Positions 1-11,526 of a stretch of 64,000 nucleotides of DNA are shown here, in pieces. Under the pieces are notes generated by a model. That model saw only the letters and a program-made list of their open reading frames with translations. It searched no databases and was not told where the DNA came from. A program made the position numbers and the translations under genes. Source of the stretch: Heliocybe sulcata (taxonomy: Eukaryota > Basidiomycota > Agaricomycetes > Gloeophyllales > Gloeophyllaceae); the NCBI GenBank assembly GCA_004369045.1, contig ML213507.1, positions 925,078 through 989,077 of the forward strand. The letters are read 5' to 3'. The stretch's first letter is position 1; each line of letters starts with the position of its first letter.

Positions 1-891
1 TAGCCAAGAACACTCAGGTAAGCAGGTATTCCTGCTTTGATAAGAACAGATACCACTCCAAATAAAGTAGTGAATTTTTAAAGTGAATATTGCTGCTCAT
101 TGTGGCCGGCACCATCTCGTAGCCCTGATATAGAAGGAGCAACATTATACTTTAGTGAGTTCCACTTCACATGTAGGTTTATTACTAAAAGCAGAAATAA
201 ATTGTGCACAACTGGGGACAGTGTATCCTTGAAGGTCATCTAGATAATATGTGGTGGAATTTGTGGGATAGCAATTTTCTATTTTGGATCTGGTTGTCAA
301 GCTTGCATAAACAGGCCTGTACACCCACATGTGTCTGTCCTTGCTTATTAACTTATCTTTTTCCCTTAGTATCTAGGTATGAGTTGTTGTACTTTGGTTC
401 TTCTTGTAGATAGCATTCTTGTCACTATATGTAGATACTGTAGTAATTGCATGTGGGATATGCAATTAAATACTTTTTCCTACTCATATTTGAGTGACAT
501 GTGTCAAATTTACTTCAGAAAATTTCAAACTCAGGACTCGTATCATGCCATGCACAGCAGTGGCCCACTTCCACAAGTTTGCGAAGTGGCTGAATTTCCG
601 GGCTTGTGGCATAGAGCTCTCGTTTCGCGTAGACTTCAGCGGGTTTCGTGTCGAGTCAAGCCTGGAGTTAAGTGTTTGAGAACGACTCGGAGCCGATACC
701 GTAAACATGTCCGCAGCCTCAAATATCATCGCCTGCTTTCATATTTACCGGGTCTCAGCTGCGCGAACATCATAACATCGGGCTATACAAATATCGACAA
801 TACACAAGGACAGGCGAGTAGACGAAGCATCATGATATGCATAATGTAAACAGGGGGAACACCGGCCCTTTAGCACATTTGCTAGCGCCTT
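1..891. other. AT-rich stretch without a recognised gene
   Basis: The first 560 bases are visibly richer in A and T than the rest of the window. They carry only short overlapping open frames on both strands with no family resemblance that I recognise. The composition change suggests a decayed repeat or an intergenic segment. I could not identify any terminal repeat, transposase or polymerase motif in it. Confidence 0.4.
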
Positions 892-2581
892 CCGAGGGAC
901 GGGACTAGGTCGTAGACATGAATGGTGGGACGCGCGATCATAACGCATAATCGACCAGCAGCCGCGTCAAATACAAAAGGCCACATTACAGCACCCTGCT
1001 GCAGCTGCTGCGGGATACGATGTTGACGTAGTCGAACGCGTAGTCGAACAGCAGTGCATGGTCGGGTTCCTGGACAGACAGGCTGTACAGCATCACTTCA
1101 CGCACGTAGGAATGCGGGTTCTTAGAAGGAATCATGAGCGATATCCCTCGGCCAGTACATATAGAGGGACTGCCCCATAGAGGGACCTCTAGAACGCGCG
1201 GAATGGTCTGAAGTCGGTGGATCGTAATAGGTCCTGGGCTGGTTCCGTTGTTAGCCTCTCCCATCTGCACTTCGATAATCTCCAGAAGGAACTGCTGCCC
1301 CACAAGTCGACCCATAGAGCACAGCAGGAGTCGCAGAGTATTATATGCCGTGGAAGGCGGGGAGGGCGAGCTGGGCATGTCCAGGACTGACACGTCGGTG
1401 GCCATATACCAGTAGTCAACAAGCTCACTCATGTGAGACAATGTCAGCACTGATGGTGCGCTTGGCAGCAGCCCGGGTGCTGATGCTCCATGACCTGCTG
1501 ACTTGGGCAGCGCAATTGCTTCAAACCAACCCGGCGTCGAAAATGGCCGTAGCATTCCTCCCCTCGGAGCAATTCCAACAGATGCGCATATATGTGTACT
1601 CGTTAGAAGCGGCTTATACCACACCAAGTAGGTGCCTTCCGAGACCTATTGGTGGTTGAATACCTGGATAGTCCGGACAGAGGTAGGTGCATACCTGTGG
1701 ATGCGGGGCAGTATAAACATCTCCAGACTGCAAGTCAAACAAAGTACCGTAATAATTGCCACAATAAAGGCGATAAGCAAGAAGGTGGTGATCGTTGAGA
1801 ACCAGCTGTGACTGTTCCGTTTCACCTTCCAGAGGGCCAGGAACGTTCCACTCTAGACACCAAATGCAATGAAATGCCATAGGATACGGGCTGAGCTGTA
1901 ACTTGAGGACTGTTCTGTACGAGGACCATGTTCATCAGTGCGGCTTCACCCACTTAGGAAGGGTACTCTCACATTTTACTCTCGCTGTCGGCGTATGCAT
2001 ACAGCAAAGCATCTTCCTCGGTGCACTTGTAGCATACGGCCGCGTATATTCGTTCTTCACCGACCACAGGCCATGCTACAGGCGCCTCCGATGGGTCTGG
2101 CGCATCAAGATCGTAGCATCTCACATACATGCACCTTGAATGGCACGTCACCAGCCATCGTCCCTTGACAAGGTCCATCCAAACATCGCACTCACGTTCA
2201 GAGCCTTGCGAAGCAGCTATTTCATGCCGGAGCTCTGGTTCCACGGCGCCTACGGCGTATGCCGCATCTAGCATGGCCACCCGACAGAGCTCGAGCTCGA
2301 GCTCTTCAGCGGATTTAGACGAAACCGGACCCTCGGAGGTCGGGAGATGGGTGGTTCGATACGCAATAACCCAGACTTGACGATCATGCGTAAGGTCGGA
2401 GAACGCCCTATTGACCTAAAGACGCCCAATCAAGTCAGACTTCAACAACTGCGAATGGCAACTTTCGATGCGCGTTCTATCTCACCAGGCGCAGTCGACA
2501 GATTTCCATGGGAGAGAAGAAGGAAAGTATACGATACCAAACATCGAGCGGTAGCGAGTCCAAAATCGTGCAGGTCGACAT
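892..2581 (-). CDS. F-box protein, copy 1 (C-terminal frame broken relative to copy 2)
   Basis: The first exon (2581 to about 2486) encodes an F-box start: LPLDVWYRILSFFSP followed by EICRLRL. An intron beginning GTGAG ends before an exon at about 2415-1971 that reads VNRAF.DLTHDRQVW and later YDLDAPDPSEAP. Further exons continue to about 1000. The whole gene aligns exon by exon with the second F-box gene at 46355-48071. Family knowledge: F-box proteins act as substrate receptors of SCF ubiquitin ligases; the target is unknown here. The end is odd. The frame closes at 986 after YVNIVSRSS, but a neighbouring frame downstream still encodes the expected tail (VFDAAAGRLCV, then VYDLVPSLGRR) and stops at 892-894. 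So there is one frame disruption near 1000-1018, either real decay or a sequence error. The start ATG was chosen because it immediately precedes the F-box. Confidence 0.65.
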
Positions 2582-3869
2582 TTGTCAAGATCACTGTAGT
2601 AACAGAAAGATAGTAGGGGATCGTAACCGCTCCAAGAGTGTCAGGTATCTGATGGACGCCCAAAGTGACTCTAGAGGCGATGCCTTTACTCGTGCCTTAT
2701 AGTACAAGGCTTGGTCATTGCGGCGACACGAAGTTCGTGTCGGTCGCGCTGTGACCTGTGACCCTTTTTTGGCACGTGACTAGTGACAAGCGTCGCGCAG
2801 GCCACACACGGCAAATAGGACCACACATTTCGTGACCGCTGCCACTGCTCACGAAGCACTCCATATTACGAATGAATGGCAATATTCTCCCTCCGGAGCT
2901 GATTCAAGTCTTTCAGGCTGTAATAAACGCAGTCGAGAGGGACTCCACTTGTGCGTCGATATGCCCTGGTACATATCGCGAAGAATATCCACTGACTTTG
3001 ACCCGCGGAAGCATTCGAAGACTTGCTCACGAAGCTGAAATTCTTCTTCCCGGACAACCTAATACTGTCTGCACTGGATCTCGTGGACAGAGACAACGGT
3101 GAGCGAAAGCGTCTCCTGCCTTCTTCGACAGCCCACCTCGGGCGCGCCATCTTGCAATTGCATAACCCATGCATTCAAGTAACGGTCAGATAAGACCATT
3201 CTGACCTCCCGGTACAGTCATCAAATACACGACTCCTTGGGGAGCGACACGTTTCCAAGTACTAGGATCCACTTCAGGCTCCTCGTACTGCGTCTTTCCG
3301 ACGCTCCCAAGCAATACGACCACCGTATCCACATACTGCTCGTGCCCTGCCTTTGCCTACAGCGTTCTCAAGTCAGACTCGCAGCTAATGGTGAGCTTCC
3401 CTTGCTGCTCTTACACCTGGCCGAGTCTAACGGTCCCAGTGCAAGCACGTCTTGGCAGCTCATCTCGCGCCTTGCCTAGGGAAATGCATAGAGCGGTCCC
3501 TGACTCTAGACGATTTGGCTTCACTAATCACTTCCCAGTACTCTTAAGTGGCATTCGAATGTCACTTCTCCTTGAGCCTCGAGTCGGCCCCAGGCCATAT
3601 GTTCCATGACCAACATCGATCTCCAGGACTAGCTCTGACTCAACCAATATTTCACTCCTTCTGCTGCAGATGAGGATAGGTAGATAGATAATGCAGACTC
3701 TAGTAAAAATAAGTCACTGTACAATAGTGTTGTAATCGTAAATTAGCGTAGCTCGCGTCACATCTTTCTATACGGTAAAGAATCGTAGTATACCACCATC
3801 ACATAGAGATGCCAGCACTATCCCTCATTATAACCTACACCTCCCGATATTCCTCTGAGGCCGCACGCC
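2582..3869. other. intergenic, possible decayed gene fragments
   Basis: No supported gene. A short plus-strand frame from about 2872 begins with a stretch (NILPPELIQ) that is loosely F-box-like and lies next to a real F-box gene, so a decayed relative is possible. Nothing else is recognisable. The last 250 bases are AT-rich and probably the 3' flank of the zinc-finger gene on the minus strand. Confidence 0.3.
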
Positions 3870-6620
3870 CTACAATCTCTTGCCCTTCCCCTCCTTCTCC
3901 TCCTCCACCGGCTTCTGCCACTTCCCCGCCCTCCACACCAACACCTCCGCATACTCCCTAAGCCCCCTAACAAGGTTTTTCACACTCCCCTTACTGGGCG
4001 GGCCCTCCGCGAACACATCCCGCTCATCCCCCTCCTCCTCGTCGTCCGACAGCTCCGACAACTCGTCTTCCCCACCGTCAGACAACTCCGACAGCGGCGT
4101 GCTCACGCTCGAAGATCGATCCACCATCTCAACTTCAGCGCTGACGCTGGTGCCGGCGCTAGGGGACATGCCCTTGCCGATGGAGGTATCGCGCGAGCTC
4201 GCCTTCTCCTCTTTCGCAGTGACTGAGAAGGAGATCTGCCCAGTCTCAACACCAGCCTTGACAGCCAACCAATCCGCCAAAGTCTTGATGTCCTTCGCAT
4301 CCCAAAAGCCCCACCACTTCTCTTCCCCGTCATCCTCTTCCTCATCCACCTTCTCCTTTCCAGCTTTCTTGGACTGGGCAGCTCCGCTAGGCCTCCTCCC
4401 CCACACAGCGACAAACCACGACCACCTACGCATAGCGGTCCGATCATCGAGAGACACCATGCCCCTCTTCGTCACCTTCGCCTTACTCGCGTCAGCCAGG
4501 AGTGCGGAGCCGAACTCCCTCTCCCCTGCCCCGACCGGTAAGACCCAATACACACGGCCATCCGCATCCTTGCCTAGAGGGCCCGAGCGCGGGAGGTACG
4601 CGGACGACGCAACTTCGAGAGCTTGCTCGAGGTCCATGATGCGCTGTTTGTGCGCCGCCCGTTGCTCCTTGGCCTTCGCCTTGAGGATGCCGTCAGCCTC
4701 AGCAGTGACACAGGAAAGTTCGTCCTTACCCCTTCCCCCTTCTTTCCACTCTCCCATCTCTCATTCTCCTTCTTCACTTCCTCCCGACATTCCTTATGCA
4801 TCTCCTTCACCCTCTCCACCCCCCGGTCCAGCTCCTCCTTCACAGCCTTCGTATACACCACCGCCTCAATCAGACTTACCACCACCGGAGTTAACTGCCA
4901 CGACATGGCGATCTGAATCTCGTTGCCGGTCCCGAGGCCGCTGCGCGTAGACCGGAAGACAGCTGAGGAGGGCGGCGGGAGCGCGTCCGGGAAGTCGACG
5001 TCACGGTAGTGAGGCCCGGACGTGACAGAGTCGCGTAGGACGGCGAGGGCCGCCCAGATCTTGGTGAGGTTCGCGCCCGAGTTTCGGATCTCTTTAACTG
5101 CATCCCTAATGGCCTTCAAATGATCCAAAAATGAGTGATGTCATAATGCAGGAGAGAAATCCTGGGCACACCTTCTTAGTGTTCGACTCCGCCTCTTCAG
5201 CAATAACATCTAACAGCCCAATAATCATTGCCTTCGCACACGGCTCGCTCACCCACGCGCACGGCTCCTCCTCATGGCCCGTCCCGCGCACATAATCCGC
5301 ATCAATATCGTCCAGCTCCTCCAGGTTACCCTTCCCTATGTCCAACAGCCCAGCGAACCGCAGCACGAACTCCCGGATGAAGAATCGATCCTCCGCCTGG
5401 TGAAGGTCAAGCGTGGTCTCGACGGCTGTCCACTTGGGTACGGGCACGGGCCTGAGCTTTGGCGCAGGCTTTGGTTTCGGTTTGGGAGCCGCAGCAGTGC
5501 TAGTGTCCGCTTTGCTTTTGCTGACGGCAGACGCGGATGTCTCGGCATTGTCCTTTCTATCCTTAGGAGCCTTGGGCTTTGCAGGTTTCTTCTGCGGTTC
5601 GACCTGGTGGCCCTTTCCTGGAAGGACGCCCTGCAGCACGTACCGTCAGTTGGGACGAGTCTCATCACATACGCATAGTGCTCACCTGGGCGGACGGATT
5701 CTCCCCTAATATTGCCGCAGCAGACTCCGCTCCAGACCTCTTCGCGGCTAAAGTCAGATTGCTATAAAGGGTATGTTCATGGTGATGAGAAGATCTATGC
5801 GTTCAAAAGCAAAGAGTGCTCACCCAGTAGGCTCTAACCCCTTGGCCTTGCGGCAGTTTCGGCAATTGCAAATATCGCGGCATCGGTAGCATCTGATGGG
5901 AGGGATGAGCCACGACAACGAAGGGAATGAGGACGCATATACTCACTGGAAGATGTATCCCGAGCCTTTGACGTGGCCTTTAGGACGACTATTCTCTCCC
6001 CTAGCCTTAATCTCGTCAAAATCGTCCCCGTATCTGTTCTTCAAACAAATCTTGCAGTATTTTGCCCTGCAACGGGCATGACGAGCATTGTCGCCAGCGT
6101 AGTAAGTGCATTGCATAACGACTGGAGGATTGTCAGCTATGACTTGGCAAGGCATCACAAGAGAGCACTCACTGTTGTTATCCCGCTTCTTATTACATTG
6201 ATGACAGTAGAAAAACCCGTCCGGAAACTCCTCGTTGGCATTCGACTGCTGGGGCTTCAACGCAGTCTTTGCAACGGCGGGTTTCTTGGCCTTTGTTCCC
6301 GCTCCACTCGCGGATGCTGTCGTCACCTTCGGTTTCTTAGGAGTCGGTTGCGACGTCCCGCTCATCTGAGGCGCCGCATTGTTCGTCGAACTGATAGTCG
6401 ACAGCTTTCTCTTGCGAGGAGAGGTTCTAAGCGCTGACTCCGCCATGTCGTCGTCGGCCGCGGCGAAGGCGTTTTCTTTCTGCTTTGACGACGGCGTCGG
6501 CACGAGAACGAAAGGCCTGCTGGGGGTAGTAGAGATAGTGTGGAAAGGCGACGGAGGTATCTCGACAAAGACTTGTGGGCGGCGAGTGACAGATGTGCCG
6601 GGCGTTGTGGCGCTGGTCAT
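3870..6620 (-). CDS. CDCA7-like zinc-finger (zf-4CXXC_R1) chromatin protein
   Basis: Exons read from GT-AG junctions give a protein of roughly 700 residues. The N-terminus is disordered with basic patches (SPRKRKLS, KKPKV). Then comes the cysteine-rich R1 domain: CHQCNKKRD, YCKICLKNRYGDD, then across an intron CYRCRDICNCRNCRK and KGLEPTG. This arrangement is the signature of the zf-4CXXC_R1 family, which includes CDCA7, partner of the HELLS remodeller in DNA-methylation maintenance in animals and plants. Downstream are a helical segment (RFFIREFVLRFAGLL) resembling DDT/WHIM-type regions, a coiled-coil-like stretch, DGRVYWVLPV, and an acidic SDDEEEGDE tail. The start at 6620 is the first ATG of the open frame. 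It is divergent from TIM17, with about 150 bases between the starts. Inference: a nuclear chromatin-remodelling adaptor. Confidence 0.85.
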
Positions 6621-6772
6621 GTCGAGGTTCGAGTCCAAGCGGCGCGTCGCAGGCTGTTGATCTCATAAAGCACGGTCACGTGGATGTGCACGTGATCAGC
6701 CGGCCCTAAAGCAGAAAGTTTCGCTTGAATCGACGTCAGCACTGGCTTGAGCGCACTCACTGACTTGCCGCC
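6621..6772. promoter_or_regulatory. shared divergent promoter, CDCA7-like / TIM17
   Basis: Only 152 bases separate the two start codons, which face away from each other. Both promoters must lie in, or overlap, this interval. It contains CACGTG at about 6689-6694, a possible bHLH or Cbf1-type site. The TIM17 start codon sits in a good context (GCCATGG). Confidence 0.5.
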
Positions 6773-7601
6773 ATGGCCCACGCAGATCACACACGAGACC
6801 CATGGTATGTTGTGGTTCTATTATTTGATAAATCATCACTAAATAATCCCAGTCCCTGGGTTATCCTCAATGACTTCGGCGGTGCTTTCGCCATGGGCGC
6901 CATCGGTGGAGGGATCTGGCATGGTATAAAAGGCGCACGGAATTCACCCAGGGTATGTTGTGTTGTCCGAGCATAGTACCAATCTAATTCTTGCCATTCT
7001 ATGTTCTGCTCGCCCGTACTTCTAGGGTGAACGTCTGATCGGTGCCGTCTCCGTCATCAAAGCCCGTGCACCGGTCACAGGAGGAAACTTTGGCGTCTGG
7101 GGTGGCATGTTCTCGACATTCGACTGCGCAGTGAAGGGCTGGCGGCAGAAGGAGGATGCATGGAACGCCATCATCTCGGGTTTCTTGACGGGTGGCTGCT
7201 TGGCGGCGAGAAGTGAGTGATCGGGTATCATGTATTGCTCTGCAGCTATGGGGAGGATGTCATGCCAGATACGAATTGTATCGGGCATGATGTGTAGTTC
7301 AATTGTTCGGACTGGCGATGGACTGGACTGACGCGTCCCTCTATGACAGGCGGTCCAAGATCGGCATTAGGCTCTGCCGTAGCCTGCGGTATCCTCCTGG
7401 GTGTCTTCGAGGGCGTCGGCGTCCTGATAAATCGAGTCTTCAGCGAAGGCGCACGGCCTCAACTACCACCTCGTAAGTCTATCAACTCATATCTCCTCCG
7501 TCCATCTCAGGACCTCGTTTCTGACTGGCCCCTCAGTACCCGAAAACATGGTCCCACAGCAGTCTCCCCCATCAGCAGTTTCGCACGCACCAGCTCACTA
7601 G
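6773..7601 (+). CDS. TIM17: mitochondrial import inner membrane translocase subunit Tim17
   Basis: Five exons splice cleanly: [10 protein letters not shown], then [20 protein letters not shown], then [17 protein letters not shown], then [18 protein letters not shown], and a short Pro/Gln-rich tail ending in HAPAH and a stop at 7599-7601. The N-terminal aspartate-bearing segment, the GxxxG-rich membrane helices and the total length (about 160 residues) match Tim17, the core channel-associated subunit of the TIM23 complex. Known role: it imports presequence-carrying proteins across or into the mitochondrial inner membrane. Introns start at about 6805, 6957, 7212 and 7473. The gene is divergent from the CDCA7-like gene. 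Nothing is truncated. Confidence 0.95.
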
Positions 7602-8403
7602 ATGTACATCACGCTTTGAACGCACATACCTTATTGGCACCTTGCTTTCTCTCCTCTCACTCGGTAATATATTGTACATCTTACACATTGACGCACCACG
7701 TGGATCTGGTTCGGCGACAACTGTTCAGCATCGTTTGCAAGGCGGTTTGTACCCGTGAGCAAGATCAATCACTGCTGCAACTGGTACGCCGGTGGAAACA
7801 TTGGATCCTACCACTTCGCTTATGGCTTTTTATAGATGACCTATCGGGAAGCCAATTAATCTCCACACCCACGTCTCGTAGCGCCATTGCGACGACGATA
7901 GTTCGCTCAGCCTGACTCCTGAGCGCCGTCCGCCAGCTTCTCTTCGATTCCAAGGGCCGCTCTCTGTATCTGACTTGGCCTTCTGAGTGTCTATTCAAGC
8001 ACAAATGGAAAGGCGATGACCTGACTTGCTGAGCGTCTCTGCTGCAAATTATTTGCTTTGGTTCCAGCGCGCCTATTCGACCTCCTTGAGTTCGTTTCCA
8101 GAATCTTTACACCAGGTGGAATTCGTATGCCTGTGTTTTGGAACTAATCCTAGAGCTGTCCGGTTCGTCCACTGGTTCTCCGTCGTGCCACTAGGCGAAC
8201 TGCCCAGTAGTGAAGCGTTCCCTGATCTCCTTGATAAGGACTCTGGCCTGCCAAGCCTGAACTCCGTATATGTGGGATGACGAGATCTCCATGAGCTGTA
8301 AGATTGGACGTGGGCGAGGAAGTCGTATATGATGGGATTAATAGTTTATTTAGGAACCATTTCCTTGGTAGAATATATAAACTAAAAATGGTACAGCTTA
8401 GTA
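7602..8403. other. intergenic between TIM17 and tRNA-Asp
   Basis: Holds the TIM17 3' flank and short non-conserved open frames. I see no protein family, RNA gene or terminal repeat. The last 80 bases before the tRNA are AT-rich, as is common upstream of RNA polymerase III genes. Confidence 0.4.
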
Positions 8404-8475
8404 TCTCTGGTAGTATATCGGATAGTACACCCGCCTGTCACGCGGGAGAGCGGGGTTCGACTCCCCGCCAGAGAG
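8404..8475 (+). tRNA. tRNA-Asp (GUC)
   Basis: A 72-base cloverleaf. The acceptor stem TCTCTGG pairs with CCAGAGA, followed by discriminator G. The anticodon arm is CCCGC-CTGTCAC-GCGGG with anticodon GTC, and the T arm is CGGGG-TTCGACT-CCCCG. There is no intron. Internal A and B boxes (TAGTATATCGG and GGTTCGACTCC) are present. An identical copy lies on the opposite strand at 19466-19537. Confidence 0.95.
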
Positions 8476-9559
8476 CTATCCCAATAGAAGACCCGTTTGT
8501 CCTTCGACAGAGGGGTGTAGACTGGGAACAATTCCTCTTCTTTGGTAGTCGTCTTCATGTAAAGGACGCCCATCTCTATTTTGCACAATCTCTCATGTCA
8601 CTTTTGACCCGGTTCATATCCCGGCGACTTCTCCTAGTGCAAGGTCTCGGGTCAGCACTAATGAGCGCGACAAAGGCACCGTATTCATTATCTGGAGTTT
8701 GTGAGGAGACCACTCGAATCAGCAGCTGCAGGACTTTTGGGCTGACCAGACCGGACAAGTGGGAGGCTCGTTGCCCGCTTACTCGTTGAACGTTGAGGCC
8801 TCAGCGCCCAGCGCCACAGTCAACACCGTGGAACACGACTCTTGAGTCTTCTTGTACATGATAACCTGCAGAAAAAGCTCTGGGCAACAACCGTGACTAG
8901 GCTACCTTCTTGCCTTCGGGCTTCTCTCTACGTTTGGGCAGGGTTTACGGTTATGCTGCTGCCGTGTCTCGTGAAAATAGCTTGTTACGCAGGTCGCCCT
9001 GCCTTATAAGCGGCCCCTACTCTGCGTTGATGGAGACTTGTAGTCAAAGTCCTCTTTGGCTTAATCTAGGGGCTATGTTCGTTGCAGCCTTAAATTTGGG
9101 CTCCGATGATACTGTCTGGTCCTGCCTTCAGCGAATGGGATGGTCTGTAGAGGGATCTATTCTTGTCACTGGAACGCTTGATTCCTTGTGCTGCTTAGCT
9201 TCAGGAGCTTGCGATACAAACTCGTCGACCTTGGGGAATCTTGCACCAGGAGCTATATATGCCTTCGATGCGATCCTTACCAAAGGGGAAAGTCTCTTTC
9301 CTGATAAGGGACGTTTTGCCGAAGGAAACTGGTTAAGATGTTCAGCCGGAAGACGATGACGTTCATGGTGAGGCCCGTCGATCCCTTTGGCGATGTAAGT
9401 CAGAATGTATGTCATAGACAGCTCAACAGAGCTGCCCTATCGTGGGTGCCGTCATGTTTCGGCCCACTGCTGCAGATTTATACTCTTTAGACTGCACGCT
9501 GACGCTACTATATCCTCGTTGATATCCGCATTCATCGAGGTCAACTCATTCCGCGAAAC
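8476..9559. other. intergenic between tRNA-Asp and the ene-reductase gene
   Basis: Contains a 149-codon plus-strand open frame (8910-9359) and overlapping minus-strand frames. None has a recognisable motif, and the frames on the two strands are mutually overlapping. I treat the stretch as non-coding. The final part must contain the promoter of the ene-reductase gene. Confidence 0.35.
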
Positions 9560-11188
9560 ATGGACGCCGTGCAAATCCTTGGCCAGCAAATTAAGCTGCC
9601 GTTCAGTGGCAAGGTCGTGCCAAACCGTTTCCTCAAGTGCGCGTTAACGATTTTTCACTGTGTGTGATTGAAAGTCATGACGCATCTTCAGGTCGGCGAT
9701 GACTGAACGGCTGTGCACTTGGGATCCCAACAACAGAGAAGAGTGCGGGAAGCCTACTGAGAGCTATATCAATGCCTACAAGCGATGGTGCGTCTCATTG
9801 CTCAGAGCATTTCTCCATAGGGAATTAACCCTTGGCTGTAGGGGTGAGGGGCAGATTGGCGTTATCATGCTTGGAAACATTCCGGTGCACCGAGATTGTG
9901 AATGTTTTGAACGAGTTCAGTATGTGCGCATATTGATCCGTTTGCAGATCTTGAGGCGGCGGGCAATGCAGTCATTGACAAGAACAACCCATGGGACGCG
10001 GTTGCAGCATTCAAGCCGGTAGTCGACGTTGTGAAAGCCCATGGCTCATTGTGTATTGGCCAGTTGACGCACGCCGGACGTCAGGCTCCCGATAGCGTCT
10101 GTCAACGTCGGTAATCCTTGGTCCACCGTTCCGACTCGCGACTGATATATTACGATAGAGCCTGTGTCCGCATCTGACACGAAAACTCCGGACGGAGTTA
10201 TGGGATTGAACTTCAAGCCTGCACGTGCGATGACCGAGGACGAGATTTGGGACGCGATCGATAGATGGGCTTTCGGGGCTGAGGTCCTCTACAAGGCTGG
10301 TGCGGACGGTGCACAGCTGCACGCCGCTCACGTATGTTGTTCGAGTATCTGCATTATCCAAACTGACCGCATGTATTTTCCAGGGCTACCTTCTCTCTCA
10401 ATTCTTCTCCCCTCTCGTAAACAAGCGCACGGACCAGTGGGGCGGCTCGTTCGAGAACCGCTCTCGTATCATCTTCGAGGTCGTCAAGGCCATCCGCAAG
10501 AGAGTGCCGGACGAGTCCTTTATCGTTTCGATCAAGATCAATAGTCATGATTTCATTGATGGAGGTTTTAGCCAAGAGGAGTGTGCGAGTATGGTTGAGA
10601 GGCTCGAGGCTGCGCGGGTGGATCTGATTGAACTTAGTGGTGGGACGTACGAGAGTCTGGCCTTTGAGCATAAAAAGGAGAGTACGAAGCGGCGGGAAGG
10701 GTGAGTCCGCTTCTCCCCCACCTTCGCCTGAAAAACTCAGAAGCGGTGTAGATTTTTCATCGAGTTCGCTGACCGCATCCGGCCACACGTGAAGAAGTCC
10801 GTATTGGCCGTCACTGGCGGCTTCAGGAACGCCGAGCCCATGGCAGAGGCTATCAAGCAGGACACCTGCCAGATTGTCGGCCTAGCGCGCCCGCTCTGCT
10901 CAGAGCCGGATCTGCCCAAGAAGATCCTGGAGCGGGAGAGTAAGGGTGCGCTGGACAATGCGGTGGAGAGTAGTTTGCAGACGCCTGCTGCAGTGATTCA
11001 GGTGCGCGCTGAAATTATTTGGGAGGGAGAACGGATGTTGATGCGTTGATGATTAGATCCATGCCATGGCTGAGAACAGGCCTATACCGGATATTTCGAA
11101 GGAGGACGTTGCCAGAGATGTTACGGATATGATTGGGGGAAAGACGGCGGTCCCGCATCCGGAGGGGGCAAAGTATCCGCCCATGTGA
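9560..11188 (+). CDS. NADH:flavin oxidoreductase / Old Yellow Enzyme family, copy 1
   Basis: Spliced protein of about 400 residues forming an FMN-binding TIM barrel. It begins [20 protein letters not shown] and NRFLK; after a 55-base intron comes [12 protein letters not shown]. Family motifs are [12 protein letters not shown], the active-site stretch LHAAH-GYLLSQFFSP across an intron, [20 protein letters not shown], and LAVTGGFR with VGLARPL near the end for phosphate and FMN binding. Known role of the family: NAD(P)H-dependent reduction of activated C=C bonds or related flavin oxidoreductions; the substrate cannot be told. A close paralogue lies inverted at 13188-14853 beyond the ETF-alpha gene. 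Equal spacing of the two proteins supports a C|GTCGGTAA donor in the HAGRQ exon. No break is seen. Confidence 0.9.
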
Positions 11189-11526
11189 TGGCTCGGATGC
11201 AAGAAGATGAACGCACGTGTATACATTATATAGTAGATGTTCTTTCGCATATCATTGAGTCATTATGAAATGAATGCGGGTGTTATGTCGGCCTGCTGGG
11301 TTGGTGCTCTCAGGAGGACACTTTGCCACATTCGCGCTGATGTGGCATCGGCTATAAATATTGGCATCGGCTATTGTGGCGGCCACTTGGATCTATCGGG
11401 AAAATGCCGTAACTTGCCGGCGGAATCAACTGCTCGGGTTTGTACTTTGTGGGGAACGGCAAGAGAACGTTTGTCTAGTAGCGCTCAGCCTCGTCGACGT
11501 CGCCTGCATAAGACCCGACAGCCAGC
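11189..11526. other. intergenic between ene-reductase 1 and ETFA
   Basis: 3' flank of the ene-reductase and promoter of the ETF alpha gene. There is a local repeat around 11339-11371 where ATGTGGCATCGGCTAT and ATTGGCATCGGCTATTG recur. No gene is seen. Confidence 0.4.

Noticed and set aside
1-560. AT-rich start considered as a transposon relic
   Set aside because: No terminal repeat, target-site duplication or coding motif was seen, so no family can be named.
3880-4950. 356-codon plus-strand frame opposite the CDCA7-like gene
   Set aside because: Low-complexity Ser/Pro text antisense to a gene with clear domains and splicing.
8910-9359. 149-codon plus-strand frame upstream of the ene-reductase
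   Set aside because: No motif, it overlaps an opposite-strand frame of similar length, and it lies in an otherwise featureless interval.
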